Of a stretch of 30,000 nt of DNA, positions 9,926-18,583 are shown in pieces; within the stretch, counting starts at the first letter, position 1; each line of letters starts with the position of its first letter. The notes under the pieces were generated by a model. The model ran no database searches. It was given only the letters and a program-made list of their open reading frames with translations, and was not told where the DNA came from. Source of the stretch: Prorocentrum cordatum (taxonomy: Eukaryota > Sar > Dinophyceae > Prorocentrales > Prorocentraceae); NCBI GenBank assembly GCA_963575745.1, contig CAUYUJ010001345.1, forward strand, positions 42,501 to 72,500, given 5' to 3'. The translations under genes were made by a program, and so were the position numbers.

Positions 9926-10009
9926 CCTCCTCCTCCTCCTCCTCCTCCTTCTCCTCCTCCTCCTCCTCCTCCTCCTCCTCCTCCTCCTCCTCCTCCTCGT
10001 CCTCCTCCA
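9926..10009 (+). repeat. (TCC)n microsatellite
   Basis: About 28 TCC triplets with two small variants (TTC, TCG). The opposite strand gives poly-Glu, poly-Gly or poly-Arg frames, which are artefacts. Confidence 0.95.
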
Positions 10010-10227
10010 CGCGGAAGGGCCAGGTGGGCGGCAAAACGCGCCACGCGGGCGGAGCGACCAGGCGAATCCCCCACACAGGGCGGACACCTGCACCGCCGCA
10101 AAGCCCGGGCGCGCGCGAGATGGGAATTCGCCAGGGCCATCGCCAGCCGCCCTGCAGCTGGACACGGCAACGAGACAGCAGAAAGGGGGGGCAATCGCTC
10201 CGCCGCGACTTTTCCACACGCCAAAGA

Positions 10228-10398
10228 GTTGTCCAGGGCACAGGCACATGGAATCGACAGCGAGCATCGAGCATCGATGAAATGTCCAGGCGAGCATGCA
10301 TTGTTGTCACGCGAGGCACAGGCACAGGCACAGGCAGAGTTGTCCACGCGAGCATCGATGAAATGGCACAGGCACATGGGCACATGGAATCGACAGCT
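10228..10398 (+). repeat. Local direct repeats around ATCGATGAAATG and GGCACATGGAATCGACAG
   Basis: GCACATGGAATCGACAG occurs at about 10245 and 10380, GAGCATCGATGAAATG at about 10266 and 10350, and GTTGTCCA at 10229 and 10339. Between them GGCACA repeats in short tandem. The order suggests one duplicated segment later scrambled by GGCACA slippage. Confidence 0.7.
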
Positions 10399-10438
10399 CC
10401 GGTCGGAGCTTCTAGACGACGTCGGGTCTCAGGGTCCT

Positions 10439-11142
10439 CTAAAACACTCTCCTCATCCCCAGGAGGGGCAGCAGGATGGCGGCGATCGAAGAGCGGGGGA
10501 TCGTGCCTCCATGGTGCCAGTGCTGCCACGCGTCCTGACTTGCGCTGGGGATATGATGGGACGTGTCGTTGCCCTTCCTGCCCTGCGCGCAAAATCGTCG
10601 CGGGCGCTGTGGATAGTGGTCGTTGCTACTGCCGAGCCTGTAGACACGACCATCGTCCTGGAAGGTTCGTTCATTCTGCGCTAAAGTTTTCTCTCGCACG
10701 TGGTAAGGAAGCTGTCCGTATTCATCCCATGTAACTCCGAAGAACATCGAATTCAAAACTGGTTGAAAATATACGGCCACACGTTTCTACTGCGAAGGCA
10801 AAACAGTTCACACCTCAAGCTGCTGGCTTCCAGAGGCTCGCTATCCCACAACACAGCCTCGTTGCACAAGTGACTCCAGCCTGTCATCGCTGCGGGGACC
10901 TCGTTGCGCTGCCACGTCCCCATACATCGCGCCGCCGATGCGAATATCGTACGAATAAGGACTTCACCATCTTCATGGTCCTGGATTCCTGCTGCCGCTG
11001 AAACACCACCTCGCTGCCAGCGCTGACCGCGATGTGTTCCTGGCCTCATTGGTCCCCGTGACCTGTGCCACTTTCCTGATCGTCGGGTGAGCACTTCTGC
11101 CGAGGTACTGTCGCTATCCGACGCTCGAAAGTCGAGCGACAA
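10439..11142 (-). other. Unrecognised minus-strand open segments
   Basis: Two adjacent minus-strand frames, 11142-10753 (129 residues) and 10780-10439 (113 residues), are of ordinary complexity, unlike most frames nearby. They include AAGIQDHEDGEVLIRTIFASAARCMGTWQRNEVP and FFGVTWDEYGQLPYHVREKTLAQNERTFQDDGRVYR. They lie in different phases and could be exons, pieces of a broken gene, or chance. I know no family for them and see no start or splice signal that decides it. Confidence 0.2.
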
Positions 11143-11157
11143 AAGGCTTCACTCCGT

Positions 11158-11332
11158 TTCCTCCTTCTCTTCCACCCACTCCTCGTCCTCCACCTTCTCC
11201 TCATCTTCCTTCTCCTTCTCTCCCCCCTCAGGGCCCTCCTCCCCCTCCCCCTCCCCCCCCCTCTTCCTCCTGCTCCTCCTGCTCCTCCACCTCCTCCTCC
11301 ACCTCCTCCTCCTCCTCCTCCTCCCCGTCATT
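11158..11332 (+). repeat. Degenerate TCC/CTC pyrimidine tract
   Basis: Pyrimidine-rich sequence built from TCC, CTCC and CCCTCC, purest at 11267-11326. The opposite strand is a long polypurine run. Confidence 0.9.
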
Positions 11333-11502
11333 CTGAAGCGAGGTCTCGCCTTGCGCAGGGGGCGTTCCGACTCATATGAGGACGCGTCCCGCGAAGCACC
11401 CGGCGGCGGCACCGCGGGCAGAGCAACACGTGCCGGGGAGGAGCAGGCACTCAAAGGGGAGCCGCGTGGGCGCCAGCTCGGGCTCACGAGCCTCGTGGGC
11501 CA
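11333..11502. other. Unassigned GC-rich spacer
   Basis: Lies between opposite-strand TCC and GGA tracts. Nothing recognised. Confidence 0.4.
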
Positions 11503-11574
11503 GAGGAGGAGGAGGAGGAGGAGGAGGAGGAGGAGGAGGAGGGGGCGGAGGCGGAGGCGGAGGAGGAGGAGGCA
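11503..11574 (+). repeat. (GGA)n microsatellite, opposite orientation to most tracts
   Basis: AGG/GGA triplets with a GGGGGCGGAGGCGGAGGC interruption. Purines are on the plus strand here, whereas the tract 170 bases upstream has pyrimidines on the plus strand. Confidence 0.93.
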
Positions 11575-12142
11575 CTCCTGGAGGACAGAAGCTGGCGCCG
11601 CACGCCCCGGGGCAGGCTGGGCAAGCCGGGCACGCCGGGCACGGGTGCGTGGCAGGGCACGCAGGACACGATGGGCAACGGTGCGGGCTGGGGCACCGAG
11701 CAAGTTGGGATGCAGCATTGGGAAGCGTATCCGAAAAGCTGGGCCCCCAAAAACGGACAAGGATTCGCTCGAGCGTGAGCAGAGACATCATGGCACTGCC
11801 CTCTTCGATACTCCTGCTCGAACAAGTTGCACATGGACACTGTGTTGTGTCCGCTGATCCCCCACTTGCCGAGGGTGAATCCACGTGTGAAATGTTTGGC
11901 TGCCCCCCTCCCTCTTTCTCACCGCCTGGGGGTCCAACATCTCATTAGAGAGGTGGGGGTGCTACAAACTCGCCATGGGCCCCTCCAGCCCCTGGAAACA
12001 GGAGAAGAAGAAGAAGACGCCGTGCACATCATAGGTGCATTGGAAAATTTGAAACAGCCGTCGGTTGCACACTTCCGACGGCACTGCTGTGAAACACAAC
12101 GCCAGGCAGAGACGACGGCGGCGGCCAAGAGGAGGACAAGGC
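11575..12142. other. Unassigned DNA with CCGGGCACG-type minisatellite
   Basis: From 11600 to 11700 a loose 9-12 base repeat (GGGCAxGCCGGGCACG) gives a Cys-Pro-rich minus-strand frame (CPACPACPACPG). The remainder shows no recognised gene. Confidence 0.4.
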
Positions 12143-12191
12143 GCGAGGAGGAGGAGGAGGAGGAGGAGGAGGAGGAGGCTGAGGAGGAGGA
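12143..12191 (+). repeat. (GAG)n microsatellite
   Basis: About 15 GAG triplets with GCT and GAT interruptions at the right end. Confidence 0.92.
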
Positions 12192-12981
12192 TCCTGGATC
12201 ATGCGGTTCTGGAAGCGGTGTCCCTGGCAAGGAGCCGCTGTTGCTTTGCTCGTCCTGCCACCAATCCGCCGCCGACACACAGCAGCAAGTGTTGTGCAAG
12301 CCGTGCCGATGCCCCAAGAAGCTGACAAGGGGGCCCTCTCTGGACGGCTCGGAGACGCCTCAGAAACAGGATCCACCCTTCGGACCCCTCTGCGGCTCTG
12401 GAGGAGCCCAGGACACCCTCCGAGGCACCCCCGTGCGCGCTAGTCCGCGCATGTTGGACTGGACGGGGAGGGGCCTGAAGCCAGGCCCTGTCGGCTGCCA
12501 CCTTTTTCGCGGCCAGGGGCCGCCCCGCGCTTGGACCTTCAGGCCTGTTTAACTAGAGGGCCGAAAATCCACCCCCCGAATAGTCACCCCGACACGCGAA
12601 GCCGTTTAGTAAACGCACCCACAGAAGGAATGGAACAAGGCCGGGCTGTTTAGTAAACGCCAATTCTCGGGTCCGGGTGGTTTTTTGTTCCTCCCTCGGT
12701 TGAAAACTGTTGGGTTTGAACAGCGGTCGCAAGCTGAAGCCCTGGGGTCCAGAGTTCTGCTGGCCGGGGCCGAAGCTGCGTCCACAAGAGGGCTCGGCGG
12801 GCTGAGGCCCGATGAGGGCGTCGGCCAAGCGATGGGGGGGGCGGGGTCGTCCTGTCGGGGGCCCTCGCCGTGGGGGATGGAGCCTCACCGCAGGCCTGCC
12901 AAAGGTCCTCTCGGAGGGGCGGCCCCGCCCCGGTTTTCCTCTCTCCCCCCCTGGACCTCTTCCCTCCACGGGCAGTGCGCA
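12192..12981. other. Unassigned DNA with a duplicated palindrome
   Basis: A plus-strand frame through 12200-12552 contains CSSC and CKPC pairs 14 residues apart (LCSSCHQSAADTQQQVLC), which could mimic a zinc site, but no family matches and its upstream part is microsatellite. GTTTAGTAAACGC occurs twice, at 12604-12616 and 12649-12661. Confidence 0.35.
12604..12661 (+). repeat. Two copies of GTTTAGTAAACGC, 45-base spacing
   Basis: The core GTTTA-G-TAAAC is a perfect 5-base dyad with a single central base. Both copies share the flanking GC/GY on the left and CGC on the right. The sequence between them is not repeated. Confidence 0.7.
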
Positions 12982-13024
12982 CCTCCTCCTCCTCCTCCTC
13001 CTCCTCCTCCTCCTCCTCCTCCCA
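12982..13024 (+). repeat. (TCC)n microsatellite followed by CAG
   Basis: About 14 TCC triplets ending in CCCAGGATCC. This has the shape of a polypyrimidine tract plus 3' splice site, but no coding exon was recognised after it. Confidence 0.9.
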
Positions 13025-14157
13025 GGATCCTCTCCTGTGCATCTCCCCCGCGTCTCTCCTTGTCACCACTTCCTGCGGGGTCAAAAGCCACAGGCGCGCG
13101 GAGGTGCGCTCGGGGCGGCCACCAGCAGTTGTCTTTCCACGTAGGCACGATCTTTCTGAGCAAGTACTCCCCGACAGAGTCCTTCCAGCAGCCATCCCTC
13201 CCTCCTCTCTCGTCCCTCCTCCCTCTCGCAGCGAGAATGATCGCCGAGCTCCTGTAGAGATCCACGGCAAGAGAGATTGCACAGCACACGGTGAGTGTGT
13301 ACATGAATCGCATGAAGCTTCAGCGGCCAACGAAAACTCGCATGTATGAAAGAGGGTGTGAGGTAGAGAGGATACTATGCCGTGCTACGCGATGCTACGC
13401 TGTGCAATAGTATGCAATGTTGCGCTATGCGATGCCAGCACGCCAGGCTGCTATACTATGATGTGGCAGGCAATGCTATCCTATGCATTGCGTTGTCGCA
13501 ACATGCTTTGCATTGCGCCCATGCGCCTTGAGCAAGACATGGCTAATGGTGGGCGCGCCAGGTATCTTTCTGCGATGCCTGAAGCCCGTAGTGGGAAGAC
13601 CTTCGGTTGGAAGACAGAGCAGGGATAGGCAATACGACACGCAAGCGGGTACAACAAGACGGACAAACGGGAGGTGTCCACGAGCACGGCAGGGCAACGG
13701 GGCACAGAGGCGGGGCGAGGGATGGGTGGACGGGCGAGCAGCAGCGGCCAGCGGCCAGACAGGGAAGCCGCAGGGGGGGCAGGGGCTGGGCACGGGGAAG
13801 CGACGGAGCGCGGGGGGCGCGGGGGGCAGAGGCGGGGGCCAGAGAAGACCGGCCGCTCAGAACTCAGACTTGCTCGAACATCTTACAGGCATGTGCCCGC
13901 GGGCTGGTGAGAAAAGCGTGGAGAGTCAGACGCGCAACCACCTGGGCTCCACCTGGGCTCGACCTGGGCTCCAACACCAAAACCCCATTTTCTCGAATTG
14001 AGGGTCTGTGGTCCGACTGCGGCAGTACTGCAACTGTGAGCCCTGGTGTAAGCCCATGTTGCGTCAAGGGCGTGGTCCGGCATAGAGGAGCTGTGCAACA
14101 GGATGCCCAGAACAGTGCGCCAAAGTATGCGACATAGCTACAGATCTACGGCGTACG
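13025..14157. other. Unassigned DNA with degenerate small repeats
   Basis: At 13372-13515 variants of GCTATGC, GATGCTAC and GCATTGCG recur every 7-15 bases on both strands. At 13938-13975 CACCTGGGCTC occurs three times in tandem with a 12-base step. No coding family was recognised. Confidence 0.4.
13372..13515 (+). repeat. Degenerate GCTATGC/GCATTGC cluster
   Basis: Short words such as CTATGC, GATGC, GCAATG and TTGCG are reused across 140 bases, with partial inverted symmetry (GCAATGCTAT versus CTATGCATTGCG). Confidence 0.5.
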
Positions 14158-14580
14158 TCATTGACTCCTCCTTTGCCTTCTCCCTAACCTCTCAATCCTC
14201 CCTCTCACTCATTACCATCATCCTCGACTTATGCCTCCTGAGCCTCCCCATCTTCCTCCAACCCCTCCGCCTCCTCAACTTTTCCCCTCCCTCTTCCTCT
14301 ATATCTTCCTCCTCATCCCCAACTACCCCGTTTTCGTCCTCCCTAAACTTACAAACATGCTCGTACCCACACTGATACCGACGGAGATACTCCTATTCAT
14401 ACTCGCACTCGCATTCAACTCACTAGCCTCATCCACATACTCACACTCATCGCCATGTTCATCCAGCTCATCCCATCCGCCTTCCTCTCCTGCTCTTCCA
14501 CCTCATCCTCCACACCACACCACCACACCCCAGCCCCAACCAACGTCCTCCTTACCATTCATCTTCATTCCTGTGCCCTC
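14158..14580 (+). other. G-depleted, pyrimidine-rich segment
   Basis: For about 420 bases the plus strand contains very few G residues; it is made of C, T and A (CCTCC, CACAC, CATAC words). No strict period is visible. It looks like an old, mutated (TCC)n/(ACC)n region. Open frames across it are compositional. Confidence 0.7.
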
Positions 14581-14795
14581 ATAAGGAGGAACATCGCCAG
14601 GAAAGGGGTGGAGGAGGGTGAAGAGCAGGAGGAGGAGGAGGAAGGTAAGGAAGTGAGAGAAGGGAGAGGAAGTGGGGCAGGAGGACAGCGTGCGATTCCC
14701 CAAACGCCCTCTCCTCCTGCACCGACCGCCAGAAACCGCCGAAAATCGGCAGAAAGCCCGGATAAGCTGCCAGAGCCTCATCATAACCACCATCA

Positions 14796-14837
14796 CCCTC
14801 CTCCTCCTCCTCCTCCTCCTCCTCCTCCTCCTCCTCT
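14796..14837 (+). repeat. (TCC)n microsatellite
   Basis: About 13 clean TCC triplets. Confidence 0.93.
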
Positions 14838-14962
14838 GACCTGGTCGTTGGGCTGGAGCCGCGTCCTTGGTCTCTCTCCTGTGGAGGGCGGCCTTGAAGA
14901 GCCGCATCAAGTTCGGCTCGAAAGCCTGGCGACGAGGCAGCCCCTGGTCACCCGCTAATCCG

Positions 14963-15160
14963 TCCTGCTGCTCCTCCTCCTCCTCCTCCTGACTCCTGTC
15001 CACTCCTCCTCCTCCTCCTCCTCCTCCTCCTCCTCCTCCTCCTCCTCCTCCTCCTCCTCCTCCCGCCTCCTCCTCCTCCCGCCTCCTGCTCCTCCTGCCT
15101 GCCTCCTGCCTCCTGCCTCCTGCCTCCTCTGTTATCCTCCTCCTCCTCCTCGTCCTCCTC
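14963..15160 (+). repeat. (TCC)n-rich pyrimidine tract upstream of the 15.2-kb exon
   Basis: TCC and GCCTCC words fill this tract, with the cleanest run at 15004-15062. It ends in CCTCCTCCAG. On the plus strand this has the form of a polypyrimidine tract with an AG acceptor just before the candidate coding exon. Confidence 0.9.
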
Positions 15161-15228
15161 CAGCCCAGCGGGCGAAGGGCCCAGGAGGGGTGACTCTGAC
15201 CCCCAGGGCGGAGGGCGAGGACGACCAC

Positions 15229-15903
15229 ATGGACGAGGACAAGGAGGGCGAGGGCGAGGAGGTTCGTCGCCGCCGCCGCGGCGGCCGCCGCCGACGAGGC
15301 AAGCACACGGACAAAGTGTGGAGCTCCAAAGACAAGAACCTCGCGGACCTCCTCTTGACGATGGCGAAGTTGATGTTGCAAACGTCCCACCGCTCCAGGA
15401 TGGCGACGGCGGCCACGATCGACACGATCGTCTTCCCGACCACGCACAAGGTGATCATCGGCGTGGGCGACGGGGTCGAGGCGTTCCGCAACAAGGTGGA
15501 GAGCCTCCGCGGGGCGTCCGACGCGAAGAAGGCTCTGCAGGAGCTGGGGGCCCCCACCGCGGGCCTGGTGATCGACTTCCTGGAGGCGCTCGTGGCGTGC
15601 GACATCGGCGGGAAGATGAAAACGGCCATCGGCGAGTACCTTCAGAAGGTGAACTCGGGCGGCGAGGGCGAGGACGTGATCTCCAAGGAGGACATCGAGA
15701 CGGACGTCTCGCGGATCAGGCTGGAGAAGTGCTACAAGTCGACGGAGACCAAGCTCATCATCGCCATGCGGACGTGGAGCCTCCGCAAGGTGGTTCTCAC
15801 GTCCATCCGCAACGAGGGCGTGGGCGTGGTCCACACGGGCATCGCGCCGCCTGGGTGGCTGGAGGAGGAGTTGTCGTGCTGGGTCGAGACACTGAGCAAG
15901 TGA
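15229..15903 (+). CDS. Unknown conserved-looking host protein or exon
   Basis: This is the clearest coding segment outside the mobile elements. Its codons end in G or C almost throughout, as expected in GC-rich dinoflagellate genes, and the sequence is of normal complexity. The frame is open from the (TCC)n tract; the first ATG is at 15229, but an exon starting after the CAG at 15161-15163 or the next CAG is equally possible. An acidic N-terminus (DEDKEGEGEE) is followed by a basic patch (RRRRRGGRRRRGK), which could be a nuclear signal. A helical region follows: LADLLLTMAKLMLQTSHRSRM, FRNKVESLRG, GLVIDFLEALVACDIGGKMKTAI, and RIRLEKCYKSTETKLIIAM. The C-terminus GIAPPGWLEEELSCWVETL is distinctive. 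I do not recognise a named family. The stop TGA overlaps GTGAGT, a good 5' splice site, so the protein may continue in another exon. Confidence 0.6.
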   Translation: MDEDKEGEGEEVRRRRRGGRRRRGKHTDKVWSSKDKNLADLLLTMAKLMLQTSHRSRMATAATIDTIVFPTTHKVIIGVGDGVEAFRNKVESLRGASDAKKALQELGAPTAGLVIDFLEALVACDIGGKMKTAIGEYLQKVNSGGEGEDVISKEDIETDVSRIRLEKCYKSTETKLIIAMRTWSLRKVVLTSIRNEGVGVVHTGIAPPGWLEEELSCWVETLSK

Positions 15904-15904
15904 G
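15899..15904 (+). promoter_or_regulatory. Possible 5' splice site (GTGAGT) overlapping the stop
   Basis: The end of the open frame reads GAGCAAGTGAGTGCC. GTGAGT is the favoured U1 pairing sequence. If it is used, the TGA falls inside an intron and the exon ends after GAGCAA. Confidence 0.3.
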
Positions 15905-16412
15905 TGCCAGGCGGAGAGTGCAGCCCAATTTCAGTCAGCCCGTGCAGTTTGTGCGATCTCGTTCCCCTCCTCTGCTCGGCCGCACTCCCGTGCCCATGCG
16001 CGACCGTTCGGCCGAGCGCGCCCGCAGCAGCAGCTCGTCGGGGCCCCCATCGACCCAGCCGCCCCCCACTGTGTAGCCATCCCGGGGACATGCATACGGT
16101 TTGGTCGGTCACACCGGTTCAAGCTTCGTGTAGCCAGCCCGATGATGACGCAGAGATGGACGCAGCTAGAGCACTGGGATTGGAATGAACTCAGATAAGG
16201 TAGAGTTGCAGTCTCCGCTTAGGCCGCCTGGCGCCGCTTGAGCGTGGAGGAGCACGCCGCAGGTTGCGAGCTTTAGGGGCGTCCCCCTAGCCACAGGCTT
16301 ACCAGCAGATGGCACGAGTGGCAGCAATGCACACTTCTTCTCTGTCCGCCAGAGTGCTGACCAGTTCCAGAGCCTAGATGTGGTCGTATATCTAAACTCC
16401 AGTTTCCCAAGT
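15905..16412. other. Unassigned DNA
   Basis: Either 3' UTR/flank or intron of the preceding exon. A plus-strand frame to 16076 ends in an Arg/Ser/Pro-rich stretch (VRSRSPPLLGRTPVPMRDRSAERARS), but its upstream part is only the out-of-phase shadow of the real exon. Nothing else recognised. Confidence 0.4.
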
Positions 16413-16812
16413 ATTAATAACCCCTCCCTATCTCACCCCCAGATGTGTCGGTAGGACGGGCTGGGCATTTCGACTGAGACTGAAGCTTGAAATTGGCAAC
16501 ATCTTCACTGATGGAGGGCGGGCCATTTTGAGCATGTGGTTCTCACCTTAGCGCCGCGCACGTTCGTCTCGAAAGTGTGCAACATCTTCAAAGATAGAGG
16601 GCGGCTGGCCTTTCAAAATGTGGCTCTCTCCTTAGCGCCGCGCACTTTCGGTTTAAAACTCGCAACAGCCTAAAGGATGGACAGGAGCTCCTCTTTAAAA
16701 ACGAGGCTCTCACCTTGGCACCGCGCACACTGGTTGAAGTACAAGGAATGCTAGTATGTCACGATTTGGGGTTGTCAAAACGCGACAGTCATGTTGATTC
16801 GCTGTGTTGAAC
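16413..16812 (+). mobile_element. Composite ~82-bp repeat element, copy A
   Basis: A head (AATAACCCCTCC, then CCCCAGATGTGTCGGTAGGA and CGGGCTGGGCATTTCG) is followed by about four degenerate ~82-bp units carrying GCGCCGCGCAC, GCAACAxCTTCA, GATAGAGGGCGG and CAAAATGTGGCTCTC. It ends in a tail with CACGATTTGGGGTTGTCA and GTCATGTTGATTCGC. The same parts recur in the same order near 25.4, 26.9 and, inverted, 21 kb. Directly after the tail comes (TCC)n. Confidence 0.75.
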
Positions 16813-16814
16813 TC

Positions 16815-16992
16815 TCCCTCCTCCTCCTCCTCCTCCTCCTTCTCCTCCTGCTCTTCCTCTTCCTCCTCATCGTCCTTCTCCTCTCCTCCTCCTCCTCCTC
16901 TCCATCCTCTTCCTCCTGGTAATCCTCCTCCTCCCCCTCCTCCCCCTCCTCCTCCTCCTCCTCCTCCTCCTCCTCCTCCTCCTCCTCCCCTC
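16815..16992 (+). repeat. (TCC)n microsatellite
   Basis: TCC triplets with short TTC, TGC and CCCCTCC variants, joined directly to the copy A tail. Confidence 0.93.
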
Positions 16993-17545
16993 CTCACCCT
17001 CATCACCACCATCGTAACCATAGTCCTAGTATTCATCCCCGTCACCACCAGTATTCGAGATCACCATCACGATCATAATCGCGTCAACATCATGTTGATG
17101 CTGTTCCTCCTATCCATCACCCTCCCCTCTTCATCATCAGTATCATCGTCATCCTAGTTTCCATCGTCCCCTCGCCCCCTCGTCACCATCATAATCGTCA
17201 TCCTAGTTTCCATCACCACCATCATCATCACCGCCCGCATGATCAGAGTCATAATAGTAAGCAGCATCATCATCAACATGATCATCATCACCATCGCCAT
17301 TGGCGTCAACATCATCACCGTCATTATTAGCCTAAGCATCCCCGTCGTCCACATCGTCGTCCAAATCGTGATCATCATCATCATCACCACCATCATCAAC
17401 ATCGCCATCATCATCAGCAGCAGCAGCATCATCATAATTATCACCACCGTCGTCGTCGTCGTCGTCGTCGTCATTGTCATCGTCATCATCATCATCATCA
17501 GCATCATCCAAATCATCCCCCTCCTCCTCATCATTGTGTCTTTCC
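16993..17545 (+). repeat. Degenerate ATC/CAT/GTC triplet region
   Basis: CATCACCATC, ATCATC and GTCGTC words dominate, with the cleanest runs at 17260-17280 and 17445-17500. It is more mutated than the arrays at 7.8 and 27.8 kb but has the same (TCC)-then-(CAT) order and strand. Confidence 0.85.
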
Positions 17546-17711
17546 TCCGCGTCATCATAGTTCGCACTTTCAGAAATCTCCAGCGCATCCGAAACCATCG
17601 AACACATATGGCATCACACGCACTCGAAAATAAGGCCATCATCAATCTCTTTCGCCCCCTCCATCTCCTTCTATCATTTCTAATACGGGCACTGTTGACT
17701 CATGGCCAGAA

Positions 17712-17760
17712 ATGTTTGGGTGTGGGTGTGGGTTCAAGTTTGGGTTTGGGTTTGGATTTG
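17712..17760 (+). repeat. Telomere-like TTTGGG/TGTGGG run
   Basis: The strand reads TTTGGGTGTGGGTGTGGG, then TTTGGGTTTGGGTTTGG. This resembles degenerate TTTAGGG telomere units, the plant-type repeat reported for dinoflagellates, but lacks any exact TTTAGGG. Confidence 0.4.
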
Positions 17761-17814
17761 GTGCTGCCCTCCAATTGGCCGATGGAAATCAGACCTCAAT
17801 CTTATTGGGGTTCT

Positions 17815-18058
17815 ACGTATTGGGATCCGATCGGATTTCTATTGGACCCTAACATCTGAATCCTATTGGAATCCTAAGAAGATCCAATTGGAATCCCATT
17901 GGACTCTTCATATTAGAACCCTAATGGAACCCCGTTGGAATCCTATGATAATCCAAATGGAATCCGGCTGGAATCCTTCATGTCCGAATCCAGTTGGAAT
18001 ACTATTTGAATCCTATTAGACTTCTTCCTATTGGAATTATGATTCGATTGGAATCCAA
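17815..18058 (+). repeat. Degenerate repeat based on an 11-base GAATCCTATTG unit
   Basis: Segments starting GAATCC and ending in a TTG-like word recur with lengths of 11 and about 22-26 in alternation: GAATCCTATTG (11), GAATCCTAAGAAG...CAATTG (22), GAATCCCATTG (11), a 25-mer, GAACCCCGTTG (11), a 22-mer, GAATCCGGCTG (11), a 26-mer. This gives a higher-order step of about 33-37 bases. It is much more AT-rich than the surroundings. Confidence 0.75.
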
Positions 18059-18092
18059 AGGTGCCGGCCGCAGGCGAAATGTTAACAATGCG

Positions 18093-18580
18093 TTATTTGC
18101 ATCGGATTTGGGTCCTTAGCAGAAGCACTGGCCGTGCGATGTGCGCGCGATGCGCTCGCTGCGCGGTGCGCGCGCGTCCTCTGAGGAGTCCAACCAGCGA
18201 GCCGACCAGCATGCTGAAACCCACCTCGGGCCTGTCGGAGGTCTCGTGGCTCTCTGGCTCGAGGGCGCCTTGAGCAAACTCCAAGGCTGTGACGACGGCG
18301 CTCGGCTGCCCGAGGCCGAGGCTGCTCGCGCCCGCGCGCCCCTCGACGGCGGCCTGCACCCTGGCCAGGCTGTAGCGATGGGCACGCACGCCCCGGCAGC
18401 GGGCTCCCGTCTGCCACCGCCATCCACCGCCTGCGACCTGGGCCACCGCCGCGGGAGACGTCTCCACCGCCGCTGCGGCGGCGCTCCGGCGCGACGAGGG
18501 AAGTTGCGGGCGTGGGCGCGCGCGGGCACTGAACAAGCGCGCGGGCACTGAACGTTGAGCAGGGACAGACCGTCCCGGCA
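18093..18580 (-). CDS. Possible exon of an unknown protein
   Basis: On the minus strand, about 18400 to 18175 reads HRYSLARVQAAVEGRAGASSLGLGQPSAVVTALEFAQGALEPESHETSDRPEVGFSMLVGSLVGLLRG. Codons are strongly G/C-ending and the sequence is not low in complexity, unlike its GC-rich surroundings. A weakly hydrophobic stretch (FSMLVGSLVGLL) is too short and mixed to call a membrane helix. The upstream part of the frame lies in the local GGGCACTGAAC repeat and is unlikely to be coding, so the true exon is probably shorter than the open frame. No family was recognised, and a chance GC-driven frame is a serious alternative. Confidence 0.25.
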
Positions 18581-18583
18581 TTA

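Noticed and set aside
11372-11884. Cys-Pro-rich minus-strand frame (CPACPACPACPG), metallothionein-like at first sight
   Set aside because: Generated by a GGGCAxGCCGGGCA minisatellite next to a GGA array; the rest of the frame is microsatellite.
12192-12552. CSSC...CKPC pair as a zinc finger
   Set aside because: Only four cysteines in a frame whose upstream half is (GAG)n; no conserved residues between them and no family match.
14503-15834. 443-residue minus-strand frame over the 15.2-kb exon
   Set aside because: It is antisense to the G/C-ending plus-strand codons, which commonly opens the opposite strand, and its remainder is TCC-array poly-Gly and poly-Glu.
15318-16076. 252-residue plus-strand frame overlapping the exon in another phase
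   Set aside because: Gln/Gly/Arg/Asp-rich composition is the typical shadow of G/C-ending codons; only its last 60 residues are independent and they match nothing.
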